Below are positions 35,623 through 47,584 of a DNA stretch of 64,000 bases, one piece after another. The stretch is from Ailanthus altissimus (lineage: Eukaryota > Streptophyta > Magnoliopsida > Sapindales > Simaroubaceae). A program made the translations under genes and the position numbers. The stretch's first letter is position 1; each line of letters begins with the position of its first letter. A model generated the notes under the pieces. That model did not search any database and was not told the DNA's origin. It was given only the letters and a program-made list of their open reading frames with translations. The stretch covers positions 2,666,001-2,730,000 of the forward strand of contig OX327704.1 in assembly GCA_946807835.1 (NCBI GenBank), read 5' to 3'.

Positions 35623-38600
35623 ATGCCGTACTGCGAGGTGGGGAAAGAGCAGGGCGCTTCTGCCCTGGACGCGGCCCTCAACAATGGGATCAAGATTTTC
35701 TACCGAACGTACGGCCGCGGCCCCACCAAAGTCCTCCTCATCATCGGTAAAAAAGGAAAAAAAAAACAAAACATTAAAACCAAATTCATTCATCTTCAGA
35801 AATTCAATTAGAATTGAATTTTGTGTGTGTTTTTATTTTGATGTTATTGTTGATTTTTCTGTTTGCTCTTTGATCGAACGTAACAGGATTGGCTGGGACC
35901 CATGACTCGTGGGACCCGCAGATAAAGGGATTGACCGGCACGAATATGCCCAACGACGACGACGACGAAATGAATCAGAACTCAGTTGAGAACGGTGACA
36001 GTGGAGGGATCGAGGTTTGTGCGTTTGATAATCGGGGCATGGGTCGGAGCTCCGTGCCCGTTAAAAAAAGTGAATACACGTGAGTTTTTTTTTTCTTTTT
36101 TAAATATTAATATGCATTTGATTTAATTCCTATTTTCATATTTATGGGTTGATTTTTTTTTTTTAATGGAATTTAAGATTTTGTTGACTGTAGAACGAGA
36201 AAAATGGCGAAAGATGCAATTGCTGTGATGGATCATTTGGGCTGGAAGCGAGCCCACGTTTTTGGGCACTCAATGGGTGAGTTACTGAGTCTCCATTTAA
36301 TTACCTTATAATTAAATTTTACTATTTTCCTTCCAAGGGTTGATTTATTTGTTATTTTAGCAATTTATTTTATTGCTACTTTTTTCTTTTTTTTTTTGTG
36401 GTTGTCGATTATGAATTGAGCGAGCTTAATTTTTGTAATAATCAAATCAGGGGCAATGATAGCTTGTAAATTAGCAGCAATGGTGCCGGACAGAGTTCTG
36501 TCTCTGGCGTTACTGAATGTAACTGGCGGAGGATTTCAATGTTTTCCAAAGGTATCATATTTTCTCTGTTTGGCCAGCAGCTCCGCCTTTGAATTTTGTT
36601 TTGAATCATCGAATTAACAAGAATTATATTCGTAGGCTGTTCAGTTTTGATGATTGAGAGTGAATTTACATGGAATGCATTACTTGATAGTGTCTCAAGA
36701 AAACAAATGTTTCTGAATATATTACTTCAACTTTTGACATTTGATTAAGTTTATATAACAATTATGTTTTGACATTTGATTCAGTTTATATAACAATTAT
36801 GTTTTTTTACTTTTTTTTTAAAGATTTGTTCAGTATGAATAATTGAGTCTGGCAAGATAGATAATATGTAAATGGATACCTTTTTGAAGGGCATAAACTA
36901 GAAATACACAATTCAAGAGTCGATATACGTTAGGCATCGGAGTTTTTTCAGTCTTAGATGAAGTTTCTGAGATGAAATCCAATTTAGAGTGCAGGATGAG
37001 AAGACTGCGAAATCTTCTAAGTCTTGATAGGTATTATATATTATCTTGTTTCCTGCAAACATTAAGCAATATCCATGAAAAATGGAAAATTTCAAGAATT
37101 ATGTATGGTGAAGCGAAATTGAACAAGAATAATATGGGTTGGTTGGTTGGTTTTGAGTCAGTTGAAACTCTTTTAGGTTCAAATTAGTGTCCTTAATACT
37201 GACTCAACTTAATGTGTTCTTGATATATGAAGAACCCAAAGATAATAGAAGGATATCAAAAGATTTTAACAGATAATGAGAACTATGACTAATTAGAGAT
37301 TTCTATTCTTCGAGGATATTTCTGCCAGGACCATAATCTGGGTTCATCATGCTTATGGTCAAACCATTTAAGAAATTTTATGATTTGGGGAGCGGCCATT
37401 CCTTTTCAAAATAATTGTCATTTTTAACATGCGGTAGTAGATTATATGTTTCTGTGTATGATGATATGCTTCGTGACTCAGCTCCACTGTAAAAGGGGTA
37501 GGGCCAAAGTTCTGACTTTGGTATTGAGAGTGGGATTGGGTGGGGCAAGCTAAGTGTGAATAAAAGAATAGAGAAAAGGAGTAAAAAGAAGAAAAGACTT
37601 TGTATTTTTTTTTTTTTTTTGTGGTCAATAAGGAAGAAAAAAGTGTCTGCAATTACATGGTCAGTTATATTGTCTAGCTGGAATCTACCTGCTCAATCCT
37701 CATGTCCGAAATAGGGTTGTCTTTGGCGTATACAGAAGCATCTGATTTTGGAAATTAGTGACATTCAATCAAATTGTTATAGAGAATAATATGCACCCTG
37801 ATTAAACAACTGCATTTAAAACATTAAGGAACTATCTACCAGTTATCCTAAACTCTTCAACAGAAATGCATAAATTTCTTGTTGCCCAAGCTTTCGGATA
37901 TTTGTGGACAAAATAGGCAGGGAGGCTACCTCAGAATCCAATTCAACAATTTGTTAGAAACAGTCAGTTGGAATGTGCATCTTTTGGTGTTTTGCCTTCC
38001 ATTTTTTTTCTTTATTTTTTTCACTTTGTTTTCTGTTTTGGTAATCTTGAAATCCGTTGGGGTAGGTAGCAAGTTTGTAATCAGGGGACTACCAGAGACC
38101 AACAAAGCCTCTGGAGTTATGAAACCCGTAGAGTATGCCCCTTTTGAAGACCTGAAATCCCACTTGTTTCAAGGAGTCTGACCAGATGAGTGACATTGTG
38201 GTAAAATTGCTAGGTTAGCTATTTTCATGGGGCTTCTTGTTTAATGCAAGTTCTAAGGATCAATCCAGTCAAGTTTTGCCTCTGAAACTGTTAGGCTGTA
38301 TGGTAATTGCTCAGATAGGTAATGAAGTTCCAGAATATTTTTCTACAGATATTGATTTCATTGGTGGTTACCTGGTCCAATCTTGTACTTGCTTCATTCT
38401 AATTATTGATATTCTCTCTCTTTCCATTAAAAACATTAAAAAAAAATCCATCTTATTAGTTTGTTAACTCTAACCAATAGTGGGCAACACCGATATATGC
38501 TAGTTGATGAAATTGTCTTGTATTGTGCAGCTTGACCGCAAAACATTATCGATTGCAATCCGTTTCTTAAGGGCAAAAACTCCTGAGCAAAGGGCAGCTG

Positions 38601-40847
38601 TGGACCTGGACACTCATTATTCAATGGTAATCAAAATTCTTGTTTTACCAATCATTTTGCAAATTATGAATTGTGATGTTATGACCTGATGATTGAAACT
38701 TGAAAGATTGTTTTGAGAACCACTATGCCTTCCACCATACTTGTCAGCCCTTTTCCATTATTGAAGGGATGGGAGTGGAGTTTAGATGATTACATTGAGA
38801 TTAAGATCTATTTCAGGAAAATGTTGAGAGAATATGACCACCAACCTCCTGTGCCTATTTTAAGCTTCTGGCTCTAACTGTTTAATTCTACATTTTGCCG
38901 AAGAATGCCCAATCATTCTTTTCATATTGTGTAGACTTGCTTGCAAACACAGTTACAGCTTCATTGTAGTTGTCAGGCATTTGAAGCATTTTGATGATTG
39001 TTGCATGGTTTGCAGGAATATCTTGAGGAATGTGTAGGATCGACAACTAGAAGAGCAATCTTATATCAAGTAAGAACTCCTGTTGTCTTGATTATCATAT
39101 TAGTAAAATGAAACTGTACTTATACGTTATGGCCCTTGGTGGTGCAGTAAAGATATTACCAGTCTTCATTTCTTTGGATTGTTCAGTTTTGGTGTCACAT
39201 TGGTAGAGTCATGTGTCTTAAGAAAGTATAAAGGCTACATAGTTATGTATCAAGGGTAACTAAAAGTTCATCTGTATGTACAAGTCATGAAAAACAATCA
39301 TTTTACTTTGTTTTCTAATTTGTTCTGCTTTCCAGGAGTGTGTCAAGAATTTGTACTAAGATCCTGAGTATTTTAGTAGAAGCATTATGAGACTCCCTCT
39401 CAAATTTTGCCTTTTCACTTGTCAAATTATGTGGCAGTGCTGATGTCAGCAGAATGAGTCGACTGGGCTCATAGTCTAAGCTTTCTTCTTATAATAGATT
39501 TTCTTTTAAAGATAGTTGTTAAAATTTCATTAACTCCTTACACATTACAACTTTTAATATCTAATAGAACTGAGAGTTCTTTTTTCATTTTCAATTTATT
39601 AAGTTTCACATAAAGATATCAATAGCTTGACCTCAAATATGTTGCTCATAGGAATATGTAAGAGGAATATCAGCAACTGGGATGCAGTCTAATTATGGTT
39701 TTGATGGTCAAATCCATGCCTGTTGGATGCATAAACTGACTAGAAAAGAAATTGAAATCATTCGTTCTGCTGGATTTCTGGTGTCAGTCATTCATGGCAG
39801 GTACATGATTAACCTTGAATATACTACATCTCTTCTAGTTACACATGGATGTAGCTGTCAAATTGTGTCCATAATTTGATATTTTTCATGATGTGTTTTA
39901 TGGACTTGATTAATATTAACATACTTGTAAAGGCATACATTTATGATATAAGGTTATGAAGATTTAGTGCAAAATTATGTTTCATTTTTAAAAAATAATG
40001 TAGGTATGCTGAATACTCTGTGTTTGTGAATGTCAAAGAACCAAAGCCCTAACTCCACTCAAAAGCATGCTCAAGAGTGAAGGGTTGGCCCTGGCCTTAT
40101 ATCTAGCACCAGGAGACACTCCACAACCGATGTGGGACACAGAGTCACACCCCCCTTGAGTGTCGACTGCCTCCGTCGGCGTTCGGCCGACCCACAAGAG
40201 GCCGAGAGGCAGTAGAGTGGTAGGCTCTGATACCATGTCAAAGAACCAAAGCCCTAACTCCACTCAAAAGCATGCTCAAGAGTGAAGGGTTGGCCCTGGC
40301 CTTATATCTAGCACCAGGAGACACTCCACAACCGATGTGGGACACAGAGTCACAGTGAATACACACACACACACATATATATATATATGTGTAGAGAGAG
40401 AGAGAGAGAGCTAATTTAGTGGGCAACAGAGCTTATCATTTGATGAGCTTCTGGATACATGTCAACATTCTATAGCACATTGGTAATGTTTTAACAGTGC
40501 CACGGAGCTCATCAAACGATGACTCTATCGCCTATTAAATCAGTCCTCTCTCTCTCTATATACATATATACATATATTAGATCACTCCTTTGCTACAGAA
40601 TACCAATGTGCTACAGATTAGCCCACTATATACATATATATATGTATGGGTGAAGTACCCTTAATTTATATATTTGATTTAAAATGGTGATACTAATTTT
40701 TATCATTTGATCTCATGCAATCTAATAGTGTAGATTTAAAGTTAAAATAACATTTAATGTTATCAACCTTATGCTATTGGATTACTTAAGATCAATGGAT
40801 ATAACTTAGTGTCACAATTTTAAGTTAAAAATTTAAGCTAAGGGTAC

Positions 40848-40879
<32 letters not shown>

Positions 40880-43066
40880 GAGAGAGAGAGAAGAGATAAA
40901 GATAAAGAAAAATGATCTAGTGAACAACATTGTTAGTGAACAACATTGCTCTAATTAATTCACAACTTCAACGCTGTTGAAGACGCATCACATGGCAATG
41001 AATTAATTAGACATCTTCAACACTATTAAAGCTTACACTCATATGGTGAGTGCCGTTGTTTATCAAATCAAAACTATATATATACACAAACACATTGTAA
41101 CTTTGTATTTGGATTCTATAGATATAATTTTATAACATAGTAAATGGTGTGGATTTGGCATTTTAGAGTTAATAGTTTCATATTATATTATCTTTTCAGA
41201 TTTTGAATACTTAACCGTAAACAAGTAAGAAAGTTATTGTTTACGCATGCAAATGCACATTGTTTATGCATGCAGATGCACACACACAAACAAAAACAAA
41301 TGTAAAAATAGGTTAAGGTACTTACAAATTCATGCAGTTATGCAGAAACTTGAAATAATTTGGGCATGACACAGACAACTAAGTCCTTAGGATTTGAATT
41401 TGGGAAAACTAATTTGAGGTTCACTGAATGCGTAGGGAAGATATCATTGCGCAAATTTGTTATGCAAGGAGACTAGCAGAGAAGCTGTACCCTGTTGCTA
41501 AAATGATAGATCTTCATGGAGGACATCTCGTTAGTCATGAGAGAACAGAAGAGGTATTTCTTTTGCCTAATAGATTCAGACCACGTTCAAGTAGACAAGG
41601 GTACAAATCTGCAATACTATCATATGAAGGGAATAAAGTTATACTTGCATGCTAGTTGGAAAAGTTTTGCTTACTGTCAAAAACAGAACTAATTTGTTTG
41701 AGACAGACAAGTCCTTACATTTGTATTAAAGACTAACTTTCTTCATCTTAAGAATGTTAAGTTACCACTTGACCTAAAGCTTAAACTTGAAGAAAAGAGC
41801 CCAAACAATAGTATGTAAGCTTTAACACTCCCCCTTACATGCAAGGCTCATGTAACAGACTTGTCACACAGGTCCAGATGCTAACAGATCAAGATTTGAA
41901 GAATTCGTACAAGACCGAAAGGTCAAACCTACCTCAATACCATGTTAAGTTACCACTTGACTTAAAAGCTTAAGTAATGTTTAATTTAAACTTTTAGATC
42001 AAGTGGTAACTTAACAATGGAATACTGAGGATTAACCTTTGGGACTTGTGATTTTCAAATAACGGGGATTGAATTTGGTCCTCACACATAAAATAAAATA
42101 TGAATATATATTGGAAACAGATGAAAGTGCTTCTTGAAGGTGTACTTTCTGTCAATGACTAATTTTGTTCAGTTTTTGCTTGGAAGCAAATGAAACTTTT
42201 TATATTTTAACTCGTTTTTTAAATTTTAGGTCAATCAAGCTCTTATTGACATAATCAAAGCATCTCAAATGAAGATAAGCCCACATGAGTGGACTAATTT
42301 GTCCCAAACAAGTGCTGGTAAGCATGTCTCAACCAAAAGTCTTTCTCTTTTCAATTTGTGTTATCACACGGACAAAGTGTTACAGCACAATTGTCAAAGG
42401 CAGATATGAAGACATACTTTATTTTCTATGAAGATAATTTTGTTGAACAATAGGATAAACTACACAAGCTTCCCATTCCAGCAATGCACTCACAAATCCA
42501 GAAATCTTGAGAGTTCCTGGAACTCTATTGCTTGAATTTCCCTTCTGTTTCTTTTTTCTTTAACAGAAACTCCTTAATCCTCATCTTTCAGACATGCAAT
42601 AATGTCCAAGATGTAACCACGTGATATTAGTACTAGAAAGAGCTCAAATTGCCACTGCAACTTTTTACAGCACAATCATCAATGTCAAGTTGGTTAGCTA
42701 GACTACTATCTTTCCATCTCTTATTTCTCCCAGTAGAACTCAGATACCTCTAACACAGAATTGACATGAAGCTCATGTCAGGATTGAGAAGAGATGATTA
42801 CCAATAACAATATTTCTGCTTCAGCATTCTATTTTGTGTTTTTGACATCATCTGCTCATATTTTCAGTTCTTTGTCAGGGTTTTTGGGGAAAGGGATGTT
42901 ATTTAGCAGAAAAAGTACAGAACGAAGAAGCTATATCTCAGACGCGGTAGAGAAGCTACATGCTTACCTATTATTCCTCTTTGGTCTCCTAGTGTTAGTA
43001 TTTGAGTATGCTAGAAGGCTTCTACAGAGTCTAAAACCAGTTAGAGTGGGAACTGCTCTAACTTAA
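35623..43066 (+). CDS. Alpha/beta-hydrolase family protein with C-terminal membrane segment (10 exons)
   Basis: Exons: 35623-35746, 35887-36079, 36194-36276, 36451-36551, 38531-38626, 39016-39069, 39652-39800, 41436-41553, 42230-42317, 42879-43066. All junctions are GT-AG and phases agree, giving 397 residues. The start MPYCEVG follows an in-context ATG. Motifs: a strand-loop VLLIIGLAGTHDSW (oxyanion region), DNRGMGRSS, the nucleophile elbow GHSMG with Ser132, the acid probably Asp269 (HGRED), and His297 in GGHLVSH. Residues 363-377 (HAYLLFLFGLLVLVF) form one hydrophobic helix near the end, suggesting a tail-anchored or membrane-attached hydrolase. A run of acidic residues (NDDDDE) lies in exon 2. 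The fold points to hydrolysis of an ester or similar bond, but the substrate is unknown. Introns 4 and 7 are long (about 2.0 and 1.6 kb), and intron 7 is full of small mobile elements. Confidence 0.93.
40031..40354 (-). mobile_element. Complete 324-bp TRIM retrotransposon in intron 7
   Basis: Two identical 119-bp LTRs (40031-40149, 40236-40354; TGTC...GTCACA on the plus strand) enclose only 86 bp. On the minus strand a PBS (TGGTATCAGAGCC, 40223-40235) abuts the 5' LTR, and a polypurine tract (ctcaagggggg, 40150-40160) abuts the 3' LTR. The target duplication GTGAA is perfect (40026-40030 and 40355-40359). It encodes nothing and must be moved by proteins of another element. Identical LTRs suggest a recent insertion. 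The two minus-strand ORFs over the LTRs are not genes. Confidence 0.96.
40223..40235 (-). other. PBS of the TRIM
   Basis: TGGTATCAGAGCC, complementary to the 3' end of initiator Met-tRNA, directly next to the 5' LTR. Confidence 0.93.
40359..40410. repeat. Compound microsatellite (AC)n(AT)n(GA)n
   Basis: It begins at the right target duplication of the TRIM. A second, similar compound array lies at 40848-40892. Confidence 0.95.
40655..40848. mobile_element. MITE with near-complete inverted-repeat arms (about 194 bp)
   Basis: The left arm GTACCCTTAATTTATATA pairs with the complement of the right arm, GTACCCTTAGCTTAAATT. Pairing continues through 'aaaatggtgatactaa' and 'atttgatct' to the centre near 40735. 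It is bounded by microsatellites. No coding sequence. Confidence 0.75.
40848..40892. repeat. Compound microsatellite (CA)n(TA)n(GA)n
   Basis: It has the same arrangement of dinucleotide runs as 40359-40410. The two flank the MITE and a foldback-like segment. Confidence 0.95.
41755..42016 (-). mobile_element. TRIM/SMART-like remnant in intron 8
   Basis: The word TGTTAAGTTACCACTTGAC starts at 41755 and again at 41943. A PBS-like ataccatg precedes the second copy, and a purine tract (aagggggag on the minus strand, 41828-41836) lies inside the first, so a very short LTR element is likely. The second unit ends in an inverted copy of its own start (tcaagtggtaacttaaca), forming a hairpin, which an ordinary LTR would not do. 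The ends are uncertain. Confidence 0.5.
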
Positions 43067-43857
43067 AGCCAGCAGCCAGTGAACCCTCTTTTTTGCCGGT
43101 AATTTTTGTTTCTTTTCCCAATCTCAGATTATTATCTGCTTTTGAGCTTTTCTTGCTTACTGTTTCTGTCCTGTCATTTTGCAGGGTTTCACTGATTTCT
43201 CACCCTAATGGTGCAGCTCTTTGCACTTTCAAGCATTTTTTTTTCCTTACAGGATTTTCGAGTATATTCACTGAAGAATACAAAAGACAAATAAACCACA
43301 ATTTTCTATGGGAGGGGATCAGAAAACCAATATTATGCAAAAGCATATAGATATTTATGCTTAAAAGGGAAAGGATAAAGTGGAGAAGCAACAATTCTTG
43401 CCCCTCCTCCCTTGCCCTTTGGTCACATTCACTCCCCAGACAATTAATTACATCTCTCAGGACAAACACTAAAATGGAACTTACAAACAGATAATATTAT
43501 TTCTGTATCAAAAGGCAGTAAATACATACTGCTAACTTTCTTTAGAATAAAAGAAAGACTAGATGATTTTCTTTCATGTTTTTCAACACCTAAGATTTAT
43601 TTGTAACTACTGTATTTCTATTTCATAGCTTTTGGTAAACACCCACCATATTCATTTGACAACTAATGTCTATCAATTAGGCCATTTGTATTTGACAACT
43701 AGGGACTCTACTTTTATAATGATAGTATGTTAAATTAAAAACAACAATTCAATCCCAAAAATATTCTTGAGTATAACATTTCAATCTCAAATAAACCCCT
43801 AATACTAATTAATAGAATTTCCACAAAATTAAAATGTTGTCACCAATTTATTACACA
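43067..43857. other. 3' flank of the hydrolase gene
   Basis: It contains the probable 3' untranslated region and an alternative splice acceptor at 43184. The small frames at 43093-43350 and 43200-43469 are not supported as genes. Confidence 0.5.
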
Positions 43858-44345
43858 TCTCAAATTTTTTGGTATGTCTCAAATTTTATGTTATAAATTA
43901 AGATATATAACCAAAAGACTTAAAACATGTAACAAAAAACTTGAAACATATAATGGAAGAATCAATTGAGAAATGTTATTACACATTCATTGTGTAATTC
44001 AATTTTTATTTTCTGTTATATGTTCTAAATTTTTTCGTTGTCTCAAAAATTTTTGTAACTAATTAAATATAATGCATAAATTAGGATATATAACTTTAAA
44101 AAAATATTGAAATATGTAACGAAATATTTAAAACAAATAACGGAAGAACCAACTGAGAAATTTTATTTTACATTCATTATATAGTTCAATTTTTATTTCT
44201 GTTATTCGTCTCAATTTTATTTTTAATACACATCCTAAACTTTTTGGTTGTCTAAAAATTTTATGTTACTAATTACATATCAAAAAAGTAAAACATATAA
44301 AGAAAAACCAACTGAGGAATAGTTGTAGGGACAAAATTCATGGCA
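43858..44345. repeat. Degenerate tandem repeat, about 3 units of 170-205 bp
   Basis: Units start near 43858, 44026 and 44233 with tctcaaattttttggttgtc. They continue 'taaaacatgtaacaaaa' and then 'ggaagaaccaactgagaaat'. Confidence 0.65.
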
Positions 44346-44350
44346 CTATA

Positions 44351-44531
44351 TTTTTGACACATCTTATATAATTTTTAAACTATTAAATTAATACACATTC
44401 AATGGACTTCAATTAAATTTTAAATATAGATTAATTGCAATACATTAATTACGCATGTCTTGTTGCAACTAACCCATTAGATGTGTATTGATTTAACAGT
44501 TTAAAAATTATGTAAAATACTGTATCAAAAA
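44351..44531. mobile_element. MITE (about 181 bp, TA-flanked)
   Basis: Arms tttttgacacatcttatata and (complement of the right end) tttttgatacagtattttac continue as paired 'ataatttttaaact.ttaaat.aatacacat'. A TA dinucleotide flanks each end, fitting a Stowaway/mariner-type MITE. Confidence 0.7.
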
Positions 44532-45850
44532 TAAAGGTGAGCACAATTTAATTTTGATCGAAACTGAACTTAATCGTAGTTTTTCAGTTCTCTTCCAATG
44601 AAAAATTAAAAAAATCAATTTCAATGTCAAAATCAAACCGGATTGAACAAATTTTTTTCAATTCTAACCAATTTAATTTTCAATTTTTTAGCTTAATTTA
44701 AAAAAAAAAATCAAATAAAAATATAAAGGCTTGAAACTCTGCACTTCAGAATACCATTGAAGTCACTTTGCCAACAAAGCTATTGTTAGTTTTTAATTTG
44801 AAAGACATTTTAATTTATTATATTTAAATATTTAAGAATTAAGATATTAATAAGAGAATGCAAGCTGATAGGTTTTAACCATGACCTAAGAAATACTAAT
44901 ATATCCACCCTACCAATTAAGTTTTTTTTTTTTTTTTTGAGTGTTACAACACACACACACCTACAAATCGCCAACATGCGGAATCGAACCTCCGACTTGA
45001 GTGAGCATCACAAGAGGAGCTGCCAATTGGGCTAGCACCCTCTGCTCCCCTACCAACTAAGATCAAAGGCAGTTATTAGATTAATACCCATTCTATTTTT
45101 TTTATCTTACATTTAAAATACATAATTAAAAAAAAAGTAACTTACAAGAATTAAATCTAGGACATGAGGATTTAATTACCACGAATCCACCAACTGAGTT
45201 AAAGCTAGATATGAAATCAACAAGCATTCTTTTTATTTTTATATTTACATTTTAAAATACCAATAATTAAAAAAAATGAAATCCATCATATTCAAACCAT
45301 AGATCTGTGATGTGTTATTACTTCCACTTAAGCTGAACCTCATTTTTTAATTAGATTATTTTCCAATTTATTATATTCATGTTATGAAAATATTAATAAT
45401 TAAAAAATATAACCAAAATTCGAACTTGCTAAGAAGGAATATTATTTCTACCTAATCAATTGAGCTAAAATTAACTTTTGAATTAAAACATATTTCAGTT
45501 TAATATATATAAATTAGAAAATATTGATAATTAAAAACATAACTAAGATTCGAACCCGCAACATAAAAAAAATATTATTTCCACTTAACCAAAACCAACT
45601 GAGCGAAAGCTATTTTTTATGTTAAATGATATTCTAATTTTATATATTTATGTTATAAAATATTAATAATTAAAAAAATTAATTTTTCGGTTCTGTTCTA
45701 ATTATATGTATAACCAGACTGATTTTTTCTATTAATCTAATAGTAAGAATCAAATAATTTTTTTTTTTAAATACAAAAATTAAACTGAACTCAATTAGCC
45801 AATTCTTCGAATCAATTTGATTTTTTCAATTTTCAATTTTTTTTACCAAC
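44532..45850. mobile_element. hAT-like or composite element holding tandem tRNA-like units
   Basis: The left part (taaaggtgagcacaatttaa... followed by gatcgaaactgaac and aaaccggattgaac) resembles the ends of the element at 10504-11389. The right end (aaactgaactcaattagcc...ttttaccaacttttaa) is roughly its inverse. Between them about five units of ~125 bp repeat (ending near 45062, 45205, 45345, 45470 and 45610). Each carries, on the minus strand, a tRNA A-box-like AGCTCAGTTGGTT and a B-box-like GGTTCGAATC, best preserved in the unit at 45515-45615. A SINE is inserted in the first unit. Confidence 0.5.
44922..45049 (-). mobile_element. tRNA-derived SINE with poly-A tail
   Basis: On the minus strand it starts GGGAGCAGAGGG, has an A box TAGCCCAATTGGC and a B box GGTTCGATTCC about 40 bp further, then a short body and a poly-A tail of about 17 bases (44922-44938). 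A 12-bp target duplication ctaccaa(t/c)taag flanks it (44910-44921 and 45050-45061). SINEs are transcribed by RNA polymerase III and copied by LINE enzymes. I do not know the family name. Confidence 0.88.
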
Positions 45851-47584
45851 TTTTAATAAAAAAAATATAATACCATAGATTCTGTCCCATAGTTATAAGA
45901 GGCCAGTTTGGTATGGTTGCAACTTGTAGGAAAATCTCTGGCATGGTCTCTTTGGATTTTAGAGTAAAAATAAACAATTAAAAAAAGAAAAGACTAGAAA
46001 TTTGAAGATTTTTTGAAAAAAATTTAAAGCTTTTACTAAGCACTATTGTTGTCTAAACTTGTGAGAGAAAAGCTATAACTACAAGTAATTTGCAGATGCT
46101 ATTAGTATTAGCCAGTGAAATTCTCACAACTCTCTAGTACTCAAAAGTAGATTTGAAGAAGCTAATGACCCAAAATTTTCAATTCCTAAACACCAAGTTT
46201 AATCTAATTAAAAGTTGATTAAAAACATATCATCACTGTTAATCATCATTAATTTTAACACCAGACCTGTAAAGAAAAACCAACTGCTGAAAAATAAATA
46301 AATAAATAAATAAGAGCAAAGCTTGCAAAAGCCATATCTCTTTCTCATATTGATCAAACAGCTTCTTCTATTTCAAGAAGAAGCTGCTTCCAATGAATAA
46401 GTGATCATGCAAAAAGCACATAATACAGAGTGAATTTGACAATAATAATAATAATAATAAGTGAGAGGGAGAGGGAGAATGAGAAGAAACGTGCCTGGCA
46501 CTTCTTGTGTCTGTGAAAGATGGAGCAGCCATCCATTATTGCTTGAGAGATTTGAGAAGGTAATGAATGATTGAAACTTGAAAGCTAAGGGATGGAAATG
46601 CAAATGTTTTATTTATTTATTTATAAAAAGAAACAAAAAAAGAAATAGAAAAGATTCTAAGTGGGTACCAATAAGAATGATGCTTTTTTACTTGATTACC
46701 AGATATACCCTTGGAATATTCCTTTTATGCTTTTTTTTTTTATGTTTTATTTAATTACTTACTTACCAAACAGTCCATAAGATGTCACCAAGCCAAATTC
46801 TCTTGTTTGATGTGGGATTATTTTTAGAATAGTTAAAAAGAGGGTCTTGCTTATCCAAAATATTTTTTATATATATATTTTTTTATTGATTGGTTACAAT
46901 TTAAATGATTGTTTTAGTAAATTTTTTTTTTAAAAAGTGTAGTGTTAATTTTTTATTTAAGTGATGTGTTAAGTAATTATTAAATGATAAAATAATATAA
47001 TAAATAATTTTAAAAATTATAAAATTTAACAATTTAATATATTTTTAACACATTTTAAATGGGTGATTTCGAAAATTATGAAAATTAACTATTCAGTAAA
47101 TATTTGAAAAATTACTTAAGATGAAAATTTTAAGATTCATTTTTTTTTTAAAAAAAGTAGTACTACTCTTTTAAAAAAATTATTAACATTATATTATAAA
47201 GAAGTAGATGGAACTCATTTTAAATTTTTTTTTTTAAAATATGAAACTCATCTTAAATCTAATTTGACAATAGCACAATTCAAAATTTTAAGCCCACTTA
47301 TAGAAATGAAACTCTTGACATTAAGATTAAAAATAAAAAAAATGTGAGAAGTATTTTATTATTAGGTAATTTTAAGTTGTTTTGATTTCTTAAGTGTCTC
47401 ACTTGCATGTTTAAGAAGGAATTCTTGGGTGCTTTTAATATTATTATTTTATAAAAAAAAAAAGATGTATTTGAATTTATTTTTAAAAATAAAGATAGTG
47501 TATATTTAAAATAGCAAATTAAGAATGAAAATAGATAAATTATATTTAGTAAATTATTGAAAAAAGTAAAAATAATGTGAGACC

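Noticed and set aside
42794..42878. In-frame extension upstream of exon 10 and acceptor at 42868
   Set aside because: Use of that acceptor would break the reading frame of the C-terminal tail. The acceptor at 42878 keeps the frame and fits the conserved tail.
45515..45615. Genuine tRNA gene
   Set aside because: A-box and B-box are present, but no cloverleaf or acceptor stem can be formed by eye, and the unit is part of a tandem series.
46490..46515. Resemblance of tgcctggcacttct to the start of miR160
   Set aside because: Only the first eight bases agree, and no matching star arm or hairpin was found nearby.
46373..46603. 76-codon minus-strand frame and a 31-codon plus-strand frame near 46479
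   Set aside because: They run through an (AAT)n/(GAG)n stretch and resemble no known small-protein family.
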